The notes under the pieces were generated by a model, which did not search any database, had not been told where the DNA came from, and saw only the letters and a program-made list of their open reading frames with translations. From NCBI RefSeq assembly GCF_024170005.1, contig NZ_JALJXJ010000007.1, forward strand, positions 310,001-374,000: a DNA stretch of 64,000 nucleotides, in the 5' to 3' direction. Below, one piece after another: positions 15,271 through 24,418 of the stretch (its first letter is position 1; each line of letters starts with the position of its first letter). Origin of the DNA: Azospirillum lipoferum. GTDB taxonomy: Bacteria > Pseudomonadota > Alphaproteobacteria > Azospirillales > Azospirillaceae. Both the position numbers and the translations under genes were made by a program.

Positions 15271-15843
15271 TCACCGCGCCGACAATTGCGGGCTGCGGTC
15301 GGCGCGGACCGTGATGGTGATCTTCTTCGACATGATCGGCGGGTCGTGCGGCACATGGTCGGCATCGGCCAGAACCAGTTGCAGCGTGTGGCGGCCGGGC
15401 GGCAGTTCCAGCACCGTTTCGGTCTGGCCCTTGCCGAAATGCAGGTGCTGCTTGTCGCTGGGGATCGGCTCGTCGAAATTCTTCAGGTCGGTGTCGATCA
15501 GCAGATGATGGTGGCCGGTGCCGTCCTTGTGGACGCCGGCCGGCGCCACGCCGAAATTGCGCAGCCCGAACCACACCTTGAACCGGGTTCCCACCACCTG
15601 GCCGTTGTTGGGCCAGCCGATGTAGAGCCACGCATCCTTGCGGCCGGGCGTGCGCTGCGCGGTGTCGGCCCCCTTCTGCTGACCGGCCTTCCGGTCGGCC
15701 GATGCCTCCGCCGCAGAGACCGGCGTCGCTGCGGTGAGCAACGGCACGACCGACAGCAGACCCCACAGCACCGCGCCGGACGCGGCACCCAAGGCAGCGC
15801 GCGGGCTGGGGCGGCTGGCAAGCACGGATGTTCCTGACGTCAT
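15271..15843 (-). CDS. DUF4399-domain exported protein, copy 1
   Basis: This 190-residue protein has a signal sequence (about 15-45) and one DUF4399 domain with the signature GTGHHHLLIDT, IPSDKQHLHFGKGQTE, HTLQLVLADADH. The many conserved histidines suggest metal or ligand binding, but no function is established. It is a paralog of the next gene upstream (41 bases away) and has an extra linker before the domain. A GGAGGG site precedes the ATG at 15843. It lies at the head of the CsgG-like/OmpA/DUF4384/cyclase gene run. Confidence 0.82.
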   Translation of the reverse strand: MTSGTSVLASRPSPRAALGAASGAVLWGLLSVVPLLTAATPVSAAEASADRKAGQQKGADTAQRTPGRKDAWLYIGWPNNGQVVGTRFKVWFGLRNFGVAPAGVHKDGTGHHHLLIDTDLKNFDEPIPSDKQHLHFGKGQTETVLELPPGRHTLQLVLADADHVPHDPPIMSKKITITVRADRSPQLSAR

Positions 15844-15883
15844 GGTGCCCTCCCTGTGGCGGACATGAACCGAGCGGCTCCGG

Positions 15884-16318
15884 TCAGCGGACGGTGATGG
15901 TCACCTTCTCCGACATCACCGGCGGGTTGTGCGGAATATGGTCGGCATCGCCCAGCACCATCTGCAGCGTGTGGGTTCCGGGCGGAAGCTCCAGACGGGC
16001 TTCGGTCTGGCCGGCGCCGAAATGCAGATGCTGCTTGTCGTTGGGGATCGGTTCGTCCGGGTTGGTCAGTTCGGTGTCGATCAGCAGGTGATGGTGTCCG
16101 GTATCGGCATGGCTGACGCCGGCCGGTGCAATCCCCATGTTCTGAAGTCCCATGCGGACCCAGAATTTTCCGCCATTGATGACCGTCCCGTTGGAAGGCC
16201 ACAGAATGTAGGCACGCGCGTCGTCGGGCGCTTTCGCCCGGTCGGCCAATCCCTGCCCAGCCAGAAACAGCGGCAGAAGCAGCAGGGCGCCGACTGCGAT
16301 CACGGCAGTCCGCAACAT
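15884..16318 (-). CDS. DUF4399-domain exported protein, copy 2
   Basis: This 144-residue protein has a signal peptide (about 1-25) and a DUF4399 domain (DTGHHHLLIDTEL, IPNDKQHLHFGAGQTE, HTLQMVLGDADHIPHNPP). It is shorter than its tandem paralog at 15271 and close to the minimal family form. The pair probably arose by duplication. It appears to open the run of minus-strand genes that continues to 9246. Confidence 0.82.
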   Translation of the reverse strand: MLRTAVIAVGALLLLPLFLAGQGLADRAKAPDDARAYILWPSNGTVINGGKFWVRMGLQNMGIAPAGVSHADTGHHHLLIDTELTNPDEPIPNDKQHLHFGAGQTEARLELPPGTHTLQMVLGDADHIPHNPPVMSEKVTITVR

Positions 16319-16533
16319 GGTTTCCCCCTGTTTTCTTCATCGCTCTTTGTCGGATGATGTCGATCTTAGTCTTCCACCGGGAAGCAGGGTTCCCCCGAAT
16401 TCTTGGGTAATCCCATCCCGTTGGAAAAAAGCCCCGCTCCGCTCCGTCTCCTTCCCATTGGGCGGATGATCGGCATCGCCTTCCCCATCATTGCGGGGGA
16501 GACCGGCGCAGGCAGGACCGGCCGGCGCCCTTT

Positions 16534-16866
16534 TCAGCGCTTGATCCCGAACAGTTGCTCGTTCATCGCCGCCCGGTCCGCCGCCACACCGGCCGGCCGC
16601 CCCGGCGGCGTCAATCCGCCGCCCATCGGGCCGCTCCCCAGGACGGGGGTGCTGGTCCGGCCGCTGCCCATCCAGGGCGGAAAGGCACCGCCGGGACCGG
16701 CCGCGGCGGGCGTCGCGCTGCCGGCCCGGTGCGCCAGCATGGACACGGCCGCCGCCGACAGCGGGACGCCGCCGGACTGCACCTCGAACGCGGCCGCCGG
16801 CCGGACGATGGCGGTGACCGCTGCGATAACGGAAAGGCAAAGGATGACGGCGGCGAGGCGACGCAT
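16534..16866 (-). CDS. Small secreted glycine/proline-rich protein
   Basis: This 110-residue protein has a signal peptide (about 1-26, cleavage near AAA-F). The mature part is low in charge and rich in Gly, Pro and Ala (GPGGAFPPWMGSGR, GSGPMGGGLTPPGRP), ending in a helical MNEQLFGIKR. I recognise no family. A GGAGG site precedes ATG 16866. A perfect Crp-type palindrome lies 72 bp upstream, which links it to the repeat-protein genes although it is 11 kb away from them. Confidence 0.65.
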   Translation of the reverse strand: MRRLAAVILCLSVIAAVTAIVRPAAAFEVQSGGVPLSAAAVSMLAHRAGSATPAAAGPGGAFPPWMGSGRTSTPVLGSGPMGGGLTPPGRPAGVAADRAAMNEQLFGIKR

Positions 16867-16937
16867 CGGGGTTTTCCTCCGCGGACAGGGCCGGAAGCGG
16901 CAAGGCCCCATCCTGCCGCACCCCATACGCCGTCCGC

Positions 16938-16953
16938 TGTGGCCCGGGCCACA
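16938..16953. promoter_or_regulatory. Crp-type operator candidate, perfect palindrome
   Basis: The site reads TGTGG-CCCGGG-CCACA, a perfect palindrome that extends one base further on each side (C and G). It ends 72 bp before the start of the secreted protein at 16866. It is the most symmetrical of the Crp-type sites found in this locus. Confidence 0.55.
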
Positions 16954-16992
16954 GTTGCGTTCAGAAAGCAGCGGTCGAAAACCGCGGCGGGC

Positions 16993-17391
16993 TCATGCCC
17001 CGTCGGGGATACGTGCGATGACCTTGATTTCGAAATCGAACCCCGCCAGCCAAGTCACCCCGACCGCGGTCCAGTTCGGATAGGGCGGATCGCCGATCAC
17101 CTTTTCACGCACCGCCATGACGGTCCCGATCTGGTTCGCCGGATCGGTGTGGAAGGTGGTGACGTCGACGACATCGTCGAAGCTGCAGCCGGCGGCCTTC
17201 AGCACATTGGCGAGGTTGTCGAAAGCCTGCTGCACCTGCCGCTCGAAGTCGGGCTCCGGCGAGCCGTCCACACGGCTGCCGACCTGCCCCGATACGAACA
17301 GAAGGTCACCGGAGCGTATCGCCGCCGAATAGCGGTGCTGCTCGTAAAGCGCGTGCCGATTGGCCGGAGTGATCGCTTGGCGTCGAGCCAT
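16993..17391 (-). CDS. Rid family protein (RidA-like), without the canonical catalytic arginine
   Basis: This 132-residue protein has the YjgF/YER057c/UK114 fold (SGDLLFVSGQVG, QAFDNLANVLKAAGCSFDDVVDVTTF, FEIKVIARIP). In RidA deaminases the motif before the last strand is A-R-L-P, and its Arg contacts the imine substrate. Here the matching stretch is VTWLAGFDFEI, with Trp or Leu instead of Arg. It therefore belongs to a Rid subgroup whose activity cannot be assumed to be imine hydrolysis. It is divergent from the TetR gene at 17545 across three operators. Confidence 0.85.
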   Translation of the reverse strand: MARRQAITPANRHALYEQHRYSAAIRSGDLLFVSGQVGSRVDGSPEPDFERQVQQAFDNLANVLKAAGCSFDDVVDVTTFHTDPANQIGTVMAVREKVIGDPPYPNWTAVGVTWLAGFDFEIKVIARIPDGA

Positions 17392-17458
17392 GGTCCTGTT
17401 CCTTCTTTAAGTGCCGGGGTGACCGGCGTCTGGCTTCACAGCGCAGACGCAATTTGAT

Positions 17459-17525
17459 ATACGCTGCGTATGTGAATGACAACACACATACACTCCGTAT
17501 GTCAACTCACATACGGAGTGTATGT
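17459..17525. promoter_or_regulatory. Three tandem palindromic operators between rid gene and tetR
   Basis: Two 17-bp sites, 17486-17502 and 17509-17525, are perfect reverse complements of each other and each is itself a palindrome of the form ACATAC-N5-GTATGT. A third copy, ATAC-GCTGC-GTAT at 17459-17471, shows the same core. They lie between the divergent starts at 17391 and 17545 and are the obvious targets of the adjacent TetR regulator. Confidence 0.85.
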
Positions 17526-17544
17526 CCAATCGGCGGAGACGGAC

Positions 17545-18141
17545 ATGGCTGGCAAGAAGCGGTCTGAAATGATGGAGGAAACCCGCGCCAAGCTGATCGC
17601 GTCCGCGCGCAAGGCCTTCGCCGAAAAGGGATTTGCCGCCGCCTCGATGGATGACCTGACGGCCGAGGCCGGATTGACGCGCGGCGCGCTCTATCACAAT
17701 TTCGGCGACAAGCGCGGCCTCCTCCAGGCGGTCGTCGACCAGTTGGACGCCGAGATGGCGGCGCGCGCGCGCGATATCGGCGCCAAGGCCGGAAATGACT
17801 GGGACGGGCTTCTGGCGGAGGGCGTCGCCTATATCGAGATGGCTCTGGAACCCGAAGTCCAACGCATCGTGCTGCTGGACGGGCCGGCCTTCCTGGGCGA
17901 TCCCTCGCAATGGCCGAGCCAGAATGGCTGCCTCCAGGAGACCCGGCGGACGGTGGAGCGGCTGATCGCCCAGGGGATCGTCAGGCCCCTCGATCCCGAG
18001 GCGGCCGCCCGGCTTTTGAACGGGGCGGCGCTGAACGCCGCGCTTTGGGTGGCGGCCTGCGACGATCCGCAGGATGTCCTCGCCAAAGCGGTCGAGGCAT
18101 TCCGGGTCCTGGCGGAGGGCCTGCTGGCACGTCCATCCTGA
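17545..18141 (+). CDS. TetR family transcriptional regulator
   Basis: This 198-residue regulator has an N-terminal TetR helix-turn-helix at about 10-56 ([41 protein letters not shown]) and an all-helical ligand domain. ATG 17545 is chosen over an upstream start at 17476 because the latter would translate across the operators. The last operator ends 19 bases before this start, which fits autorepression. The probable other target is the divergent Rid-family gene; the ligand is unknown. Confidence 0.92.
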   Translation: MAGKKRSEMMEETRAKLIASARKAFAEKGFAAASMDDLTAEAGLTRGALYHNFGDKRGLLQAVVDQLDAEMAARARDIGAKAGNDWDGLLAEGVAYIEMALEPEVQRIVLLDGPAFLGDPSQWPSQNGCLQETRRTVERLIAQGIVRPLDPEAAARLLNGAALNAALWVAACDDPQDVLAKAVEAFRVLAEGLLARPS

Positions 18142-18146
18142 CGCGG

Positions 18147-18626
18147 TCAGAAATCCAGCATCGCGTTGTCGATCACCTCCTTCATGACGAAGAAGGTGCG
18201 CGTCTGCCGCACGCCGGGCAGCGCGATCAGCTCCTGCCCGTGCAGGCGGTTGAAGTCCGCGATGTCGCTGACCCGGATCTTCAGGAAGAAATCGAAGTCC
18301 CCGGCGACGAGATGGCAGTCGAGGACAAAGGGCAGCTTGCGGATCGCCCGCTCGAACTCGGCGAAGCTCTCCGGCGTCGAGCGGTCCAGTTCCACCCCGA
18401 CCATCACCAGCGTGCCGCGGTCGACCTTGGCCGGCTCGATCTCGGCCCGGACGGAGCGGATGTAACCCTCGGCGAACAGGCGCTGCGTATGCCGGTGGCA
18501 GGTGGCGGGACTGAGATGCACCGCAGCCGCCAGATCCGCGTTCGTCATCCGGCCATCCCTTTGAAGAAATTGGAGAATCTTCCGGTCAGTCGGACTCAGC
18601 TCTTCGGTGGTGACGTTTTCTCTCAT
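18147..18626 (-). CDS. acdR: Lrp/AsnC regulator, AcdR-type
   Basis: This 159-residue protein has an AsnC-type helix-turn-helix ([41 protein letters not shown]) and a RAM ligand domain ([30 protein letters not shown]). It is divergent from acdS with 138 bases between start codons. This is the arrangement known for acdR, which controls ACC deaminase expression in several Proteobacteria. ATG 18626 is preferred over GTG 18653. The gene ends 5 bases after the convergent tetR stop. Confidence 0.9.
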   Translation of the reverse strand: MRENVTTEELSPTDRKILQFLQRDGRMTNADLAAAVHLSPATCHRHTQRLFAEGYIRSVRAEIEPAKVDRGTLVMVGVELDRSTPESFAEFERAIRKLPFVLDCHLVAGDFDFFLKIRVSDIADFNRLHGQELIALPGVRQTRTFFVMKEVIDNAMLDF

Positions 18627-18764
18627 TCTGCCCCCGGTTTTTGGAAAAATCACCCACTGAACGGCATTCTAGAGGCGATGAAGCGCAATTCGATAGCGAA
18701 GTTCGAGAGCACCTTTCATTTCGGTGGTGATAGCGTCCCTTCACCTAGACAGTGGAGCCCCGCC

Positions 18765-19784
18765 ATGCTGCGTCTCGATCGCTTCGAACGTTACCCGCTC
18801 ACCTTCGGCCCGACTCCCATCGAACACCTGCCGCGCCTGACCGAAGCGCTCGGCGGCAAGGTCGAGATCTACGCCAAGCGCGACGACTGCAACTCCGGCC
18901 TCGCCATGGGCGGCAACAAGCTGCGCAAGCTGGAATACATCGTCCCCGACGCCATCGCGGCCGGTGCCGACACGCTGGTGTCGATCGGCGGCGTGCAGTC
19001 GAACCACACCCGCATGGTGGCGGCGACCGCGGCGAAGCTGGGCATGAAGTGCGTGGTCGTCCAGGAAAGCTGGGTCCCGCACGAGGACGCCGTCTATGAC
19101 CGCGTCGGCAATATCCTGCTGACCCGCCTGATGGGCGCCGACAGCCGCATCGTTTCCGACGGCTTCGACATCGGCATCCGCAAGAGCTGGGAAGACGCCA
19201 TCCAGTCGGTGAAGGATGTCGGCGGCAAGCCCTATGGCATTCCGGCCGGCGGCTCCGTCCACAAATACGGTGGTCTCGGCTATGTCGGCTTCGCCGAAGA
19301 GGTCCGCAAGCAGGAGGCCGAACTCGGCTTCAAGTTCGACTACATCGTCGTCTGCGTGGTGACCGGCTCGACCCAGGGCGGCATGATCGTCGGCTTCGCC
19401 GCCGACGACCGCGCCGACCGCGTGATCGGCATCGACGCCTCCGGCACGCCGGAACAGACCCGCGCCCAGGTCCGCCAGATCGTCGACAACACCGCCGAAC
19501 TGGTCGAACTCGGCCGCAAGGTCCGCGACGACGAGATCGTCATCCTGGAAGATTACGCCTACCCGGCCTACGGTGTGCCCAGCGCCGAAACCAACGAGGC
19601 GATCCGCCTCGCCGCCCGCACCGAGGCGATGATCACCGACCCGGTCTATGAGGGCAAGTCGATGCAGGGCATGATCGACCTCGTGAAGAAGGGCTATTTC
19701 CCCGAAGGTTCGAAGGTCCTCTACGCCCATCTCGGCGGCGCCCCGGCGCTGAACGGCTACAGCTACACCTACCGCAACGGCTGA
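18765..19784 (+). CDS. acdS: 1-aminocyclopropane-1-carboxylate deaminase
   Basis: The 339-residue PLP enzyme degrades ACC, the plant ethylene precursor, to 2-oxobutanoate and ammonia. The PLP lysine is Lys52 in GGNKLRK, and Ser79 lies in VQSNHTR. The residues that separate true ACC deaminases from D-cysteine desulfhydrases are present: Tyr295-Glu296 (VYEGKS) and Leu323 (AHLGG), one position later than in the Pseudomonas enzyme. Length and composition are normal. The divergent Lrp-type gene is its likely regulator. Presence of acdS implies a plant-associated lifestyle. Confidence 0.96.
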   Translation: MLRLDRFERYPLTFGPTPIEHLPRLTEALGGKVEIYAKRDDCNSGLAMGGNKLRKLEYIVPDAIAAGADTLVSIGGVQSNHTRMVAATAAKLGMKCVVVQESWVPHEDAVYDRVGNILLTRLMGADSRIVSDGFDIGIRKSWEDAIQSVKDVGGKPYGIPAGGSVHKYGGLGYVGFAEEVRKQEAELGFKFDYIVVCVVTGSTQGGMIVGFAADDRADRVIGIDASGTPEQTRAQVRQIVDNTAELVELGRKVRDDEIVILEDYAYPAYGVPSAETNEAIRLAARTEAMITDPVYEGKSMQGMIDLVKKGYFPEGSKVLYAHLGGAPALNGYSYTYRNG

Positions 19785-19792
19785 GGATGCAA

Positions 19793-19825
19793 CGATCCCC
19801 CCGATCCAGGCGATCGGGGGGATCG
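19793..19825 (+). terminator. Terminator hairpin after acdS
   Basis: A perfect 14-bp stem (19793-19806 with 19812-19825) with a 5-base loop begins 9 bases after the acdS stop. It lies between convergent genes and may serve both strands. No long T tract follows. Confidence 0.75.
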
Positions 19826-19845
19826 CTCTTCAGCGACGAAGCACC

Positions 19846-20997
19846 TTATTCGTCCAACCCCGCAATCGTGACCGCCAGCGCCTGGGCGCGCGGCACCAGC
19901 GTATCGAGCCGGCACCATTCGCGCTCGGTATGGGCCGCTCCGCCGACCGGCCCCAGCCCGCACAGGGACGGCACGCCCAGCGCGCCGGTGAAGCCGGAAT
20001 CGGCGCAGCCACCGGTGAACTCCCCGCCCACCTCGAAGCCGACCTCCTCCGCCGCCGCCTGATAACGGGTGAACAGATCGGCCGAGTGCTGCTCCTCCAG
20101 CGGCATGAACAGGTGCCCACGCTGGTAGGACGCGCTGGTACCCGGCACATCCCCGGCCGCCAGGATCGCCTCCACCCGCGCCAGAATGCCGTCGAGCTGG
20201 TCAACGGAACGGAAACGGATGTCCAGCGCCGCCTCCGCATGGTCGGCGACGGTGTTGTGCGTCCGGCCGCCGCGGATGACGCCGACATTGGTGGTGATGC
20301 CGCTGGCATAGTCGGTCAGCGCATGCAGCGCGGTGATCTTCGCCGCCAGCGCACCGATGGCGCTCGCCCCGTCGGCGTGGTTGACGCCGGAATGGGCGGC
20401 CCGTCCGGTCACCGTGATATCGAGCGTCAACCCGCCCTTGCGCGCGGTGACCACATTGCCCGACACCCGCCCCGGCTCGGCATTGAAGGCGGCGCGGGCA
20501 CCCCGCGCCACCTCCTCGATGATCCTGCGTCCGGAAGGCGAGCCAATCTCCTCGTCAGCGGTGAACAGACCGATCAGCGGAAAGGCCGTGCCGCCCGCCG
20601 CCTTCAGCGCCCGCAGCACGAAGACATCGACGACCAGCCCGCCCTTCATGTCGGCCACCCCCGGCCCGCGGGCGGTGTCGCCGTCACGGCTGAAGGGCCG
20701 GACCGCCACCGTGCCCTTGGGATAGACGGTGTCGCGATGCCCCATCAGCAGCACCGGTGCCCCGCCGCTCCGTCCGGGAATATCGGCCTTCAGCACGGCG
20801 CCGTAGGTCTCGTTGGGGAAGCGGTGGACGGCGATGCCGTCGGCCTCCAGCATCGCCGCCATGATGTCGCCGACCGCATCGATGCCGGCGCCGTCGCGGC
20901 TGCCGGAGTCGATATCGACGATGCGCTGGAGCATCTCCTCCATCTCGGCGCGGCGGCCCGCCAGCCAGTCGCTGGCGCGTTGGGCAAGCGGGGTCAT
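19846..20997 (-). CDS. M20 family metallopeptidase (carboxypeptidase G2-like)
   Basis: This 383-residue zinc peptidase has the M20 signatures MGHRDTVYPKG, GPGVADMKGG, TADEEIGSPSG and a C-terminal GLGPVGGAAHTEREW, together with the dimerisation lid region (GRAAHSGVN). Family members of this type cleave C-terminal glutamate or similar residues from peptides or folates. Its start codon overlaps the stop of the upstream M20 gene by four bases. It is the last gene of the peptide-transport run, so it probably hydrolyses an imported peptide. Confidence 0.92.
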   Translation of the reverse strand: MTPLAQRASDWLAGRRAEMEEMLQRIVDIDSGSRDGAGIDAVGDIMAAMLEADGIAVHRFPNETYGAVLKADIPGRSGGAPVLLMGHRDTVYPKGTVAVRPFSRDGDTARGPGVADMKGGLVVDVFVLRALKAAGGTAFPLIGLFTADEEIGSPSGRRIIEEVARGARAAFNAEPGRVSGNVVTARKGGLTLDITVTGRAAHSGVNHADGASAIGALAAKITALHALTDYASGITTNVGVIRGGRTHNTVADHAEAALDIRFRSVDQLDGILARVEAILAAGDVPGTSASYQRGHLFMPLEEQHSADLFTRYQAAAEEVGFEVGGEFTGGCADSGFTGALGVPSLCGLGPVGGAAHTEREWCRLDTLVPRAQALAVTIAGLDE

Positions 20998-22427
20998 GCG
21001 CGGGGAGCCTCCTTGCGGGCCTTGCTGATAGCGGGACCGGTCTCACCCAGGTCCCAGAACAGCCCGGCCATCACCCGCAGGGCCTCCTCGACGACGGGGG
21101 CCAGCAGATGTTCGTCGGGCGCATGCTGGGAACAGGCAGGGTAGGAATGGGGCACCCAGATGGTCGGCAGCCCCAGAACCTCGGCGAAGACATCGTTGGG
21201 GATCGAGCCGCCCAGATTGGGCAGCAGCGCCGGCTTCTTGGCCGTGGTGCGCGCCAGCGAGTCCAGCGCCCAGCCGACCCACGGGTCGGTGGGATCGAGC
21301 CGGGTGGCGGAGAACGCCTCCATCCGGCTGGCGGTCACCTGCACCCGTTCGAAGCCGTCGGCGGCGAGATGGGCGCGCACGGCGTCGAGCACCTTCACCG
21401 GATCGGTACCGACGACGAAGCGGAGTTGCAGCGTCGCCTTGGCGCTGGCCGGCACCGCGTTGACCGGCGCACGCGGATTGCCGGTCTCGAAGGCCAGCAC
21501 CTCCAGCGTATTCCAGCCGAACACCCGTTCTTCCGGCGTCAGGCCGGGCTCGCCCCAGTCGCGGTCGATCTCCGGATCATTCGGACCGCCGCCTACCGTC
21601 AGGTCGGCGAGGGCGGCCTTGACCGCCGGCGGGATGCCGGCCGGCTTCAGCGCATCGAGCCTGATCCGCCCCCGACCGTCGACCAGCGAGGCGATGGCGT
21701 TGGCGAGGATGGTGCCGGGATTGGCGAGCAGCCCGCCCCAGTTGCCGGAATGGTGGGCGCCCTTGCGCAGATCGACCGTCAGTTCGAAATTCAGCGCCCC
21801 GCGCGAGCCGAGGAACACCGTCGGCCGTTCTGCGATCACCCGCGGCCCATCGGATGCGATCAGCACGTCGGCGGCCAGCGCATCGCCATGGCTCTCGGCC
21901 AGCGCCCGCAGGCCGGGCGATCCCGCCTCCTCGCCCATCTCGATCACGAACTTGGCATTGAAGCCAAGGGTCCCGCCGCGTTCCGCCATCACCTGGGCCA
22001 ACGCCGCGATGTTGACGGAATGCTGGCCCTTGTTGTCGGCGGTGCCGCGCCCGTACCAGCGGTCGCCCTGGATCGTCACCGTCCACGGGTCGATGCCGTC
22101 GCGCCAACGTCCCTCATGGCCCGGCACCACGTCGCCATGGCCGTAGATCAGCACCGTCGGCAGATGGTCCGCCTCATGCCGTACCGCGATCAGGAACGGC
22201 CCGCGGCCGGCGACCGGGTTCTCCACAATGGTGCTGGTGAAGCCGAGTGCGGCCAGCGACGGGATCATCTCCCCGCCCAGATAGGCGTGCAGCTCCGCCG
22301 CGCGGTCGGGCGACTGGCTTTCCGACTTGATGGCGACACGCCGCGTCAGGTCGGCCAGGAAGGCGCCGGACGCGAAATGATGGGCGGCGCGCGCGATGGC
22401 GCCGTCACGCGATGGCTGATGGGTCAT
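20994..22427 (-). CDS. M20 family dipeptidase
   Basis: This 477-residue protein has the larger M20 dipeptidase layout: IYGHGDVVPGHEGRW, YGRGTADNKGQ, EMGEEAGSPGL, RKGAHHSGNWGG in the lid, and PAC..HAPDEHL near the C terminus. It follows the ABC ATPase gene with a 29-base gap and overlaps the next peptidase gene. ATG 22427 is chosen because the upstream extension has no conserved residues. Two different M20 enzymes behind one peptide transporter suggest sequential processing of the substrate. Confidence 0.92.
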   Translation of the reverse strand: MTHQPSRDGAIARAAHHFASGAFLADLTRRVAIKSESQSPDRAAELHAYLGGEMIPSLAALGFTSTIVENPVAGRGPFLIAVRHEADHLPTVLIYGHGDVVPGHEGRWRDGIDPWTVTIQGDRWYGRGTADNKGQHSVNIAALAQVMAERGGTLGFNAKFVIEMGEEAGSPGLRALAESHGDALAADVLIASDGPRVIAERPTVFLGSRGALNFELTVDLRKGAHHSGNWGGLLANPGTILANAIASLVDGRGRIRLDALKPAGIPPAVKAALADLTVGGGPNDPEIDRDWGEPGLTPEERVFGWNTLEVLAFETGNPRAPVNAVPASAKATLQLRFVVGTDPVKVLDAVRAHLAADGFERVQVTASRMEAFSATRLDPTDPWVGWALDSLARTTAKKPALLPNLGGSIPNDVFAEVLGLPTIWVPHSYPACSQHAPDEHLLAPVVEEALRVMAGLFWDLGETGPAISKARKEAPRA

Positions 22428-22456
22428 GACGGAACTCGGGTGTGGGGATTGGGTCG

Positions 22457-23410
<954 letters not shown>

Positions 23411-23435
23411 CTCGGTCTCCGGTCAATGAAGGCGA

Positions 23436-24413
23436 TTAAGCGGGAACGGCGACGGGGTCGAGCACGCAGGCCATGCGGTGGCCGGGACCGAGGTCCCGTT
23501 CCGGAATGGCGGCGGCGCAGGCCTCGGTGGCGCGGTCACAGCGGTTGCGGAAGGCGCAGCCGGCCAGCGGACCGATCAGGTTCGGCACCTGTCCCGGGAT
23601 GGTGCCCAGCGGCTCGCCCGGCCTGGTCCGGCCGGGGACCGGGATGGCACGCAGAAGTCCCTGGGTGTAGGGGTGGCTGGGAGCACCGAACACCGCCTCG
23701 ACCGGGCCGGTCTCGATCAGCCGGCCGGCATACATCACCGCCACCTTGGTGGCGACGCGGGCGACGACGCCGAGATCGTGGGTCACCAGGATCAGCCCCA
23801 TGCCGAACTCGCGCTGGATGTCGCGCAGCAGCATCAGGATCTGCGCCTGGATCGTCACGTCCAGTGCTGTGGTCGGCTCGTCGGCGATGATCAGGTCGGG
23901 CTCGCACATCAGCCCCATGGCGATCATCACCCGCTGGCGCAGGCCGCCCGACAGCTGGTGCGGATACTGGCCGAGCCGCGAGGCGGCGGCGGTGATGCCG
24001 ACCCGCTCCAGCAGATGGACCGCCCGGTCGCGCGCCTCGGCACGGCTGACCGGACGATGGCGGCGCAGCGCCTCGGTCAGCTGGTCGCCGACCGTATAGG
24101 CCGGGTTCAGCGAGGTCATCGGCTCCTGGAAGATCATCGCCATGCGGTCGCCGCGCAGATCCTCCATCTCGCGGCGGCCGGCGGCCATCAGGTCGATGCC
24201 ATCGAAGCGCATGGAGCGCGCCTTGCGCACCGCCCTGGACGGCAGCAAATCCATCAGGGCCAGCGAGGTCAGCGACTTGCCCGATCCGCTCTCGCCGACG
24301 ATGGCCAGCGTCTCGCCGCGCTCCAGGGTGAAGGACACCCCGTTGACGGCGTGCAGCAGCCCGGCTTCGGTGGGGATCTCGATGGTAAGGTGATCGACGT
24401 CGAGCAGGGGCAT
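23436..24413 (-). CDS. Oligopeptide/dipeptide ABC transporter ATP-binding protein (DppD/OppD type)
   Basis: This 325-residue ATPase has Walker A GESGSGKS, signature LSGGLRQR, Walker B LIIADEPTTALD and switch His (THDLG). It also has the C-terminal extension with CAFRNRCDRATEAC. ATG 24413 lies 5 bases after the stop of the permease gene upstream, so the two are translationally close. A longer reading frame upstream of this start overlaps the permease gene and is a shadow. Confidence 0.94.
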   Translation of the reverse strand: MPLLDVDHLTIEIPTEAGLLHAVNGVSFTLERGETLAIVGESGSGKSLTSLALMDLLPSRAVRKARSMRFDGIDLMAAGRREMEDLRGDRMAMIFQEPMTSLNPAYTVGDQLTEALRRHRPVSRAEARDRAVHLLERVGITAAASRLGQYPHQLSGGLRQRVMIAMGLMCEPDLIIADEPTTALDVTIQAQILMLLRDIQREFGMGLILVTHDLGVVARVATKVAVMYAGRLIETGPVEAVFGAPSHPYTQGLLRAIPVPGRTRPGEPLGTIPGQVPNLIGPLAGCAFRNRCDRATEACAAAIPERDLGPGHRMACVLDPVAVPA

Positions 24414-24418
24414 GGCCG

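Noticed and set aside
12729..15365. Single 878-codon minus-strand frame across the OmpA and CsgG-like genes
   Set aside because: Only its 3' part (OmpA) is coding. The 5' part is an out-of-frame reading of the lipoprotein gene at 13631, which has its own start, lipobox and domains.
20994..22427. M20 gene extended upstream to 22526
   Set aside because: The extra 33 residues are Arg-rich, not conserved and overlap the ABC ATPase gene. ATG 22427 fits the intergenic spacing.
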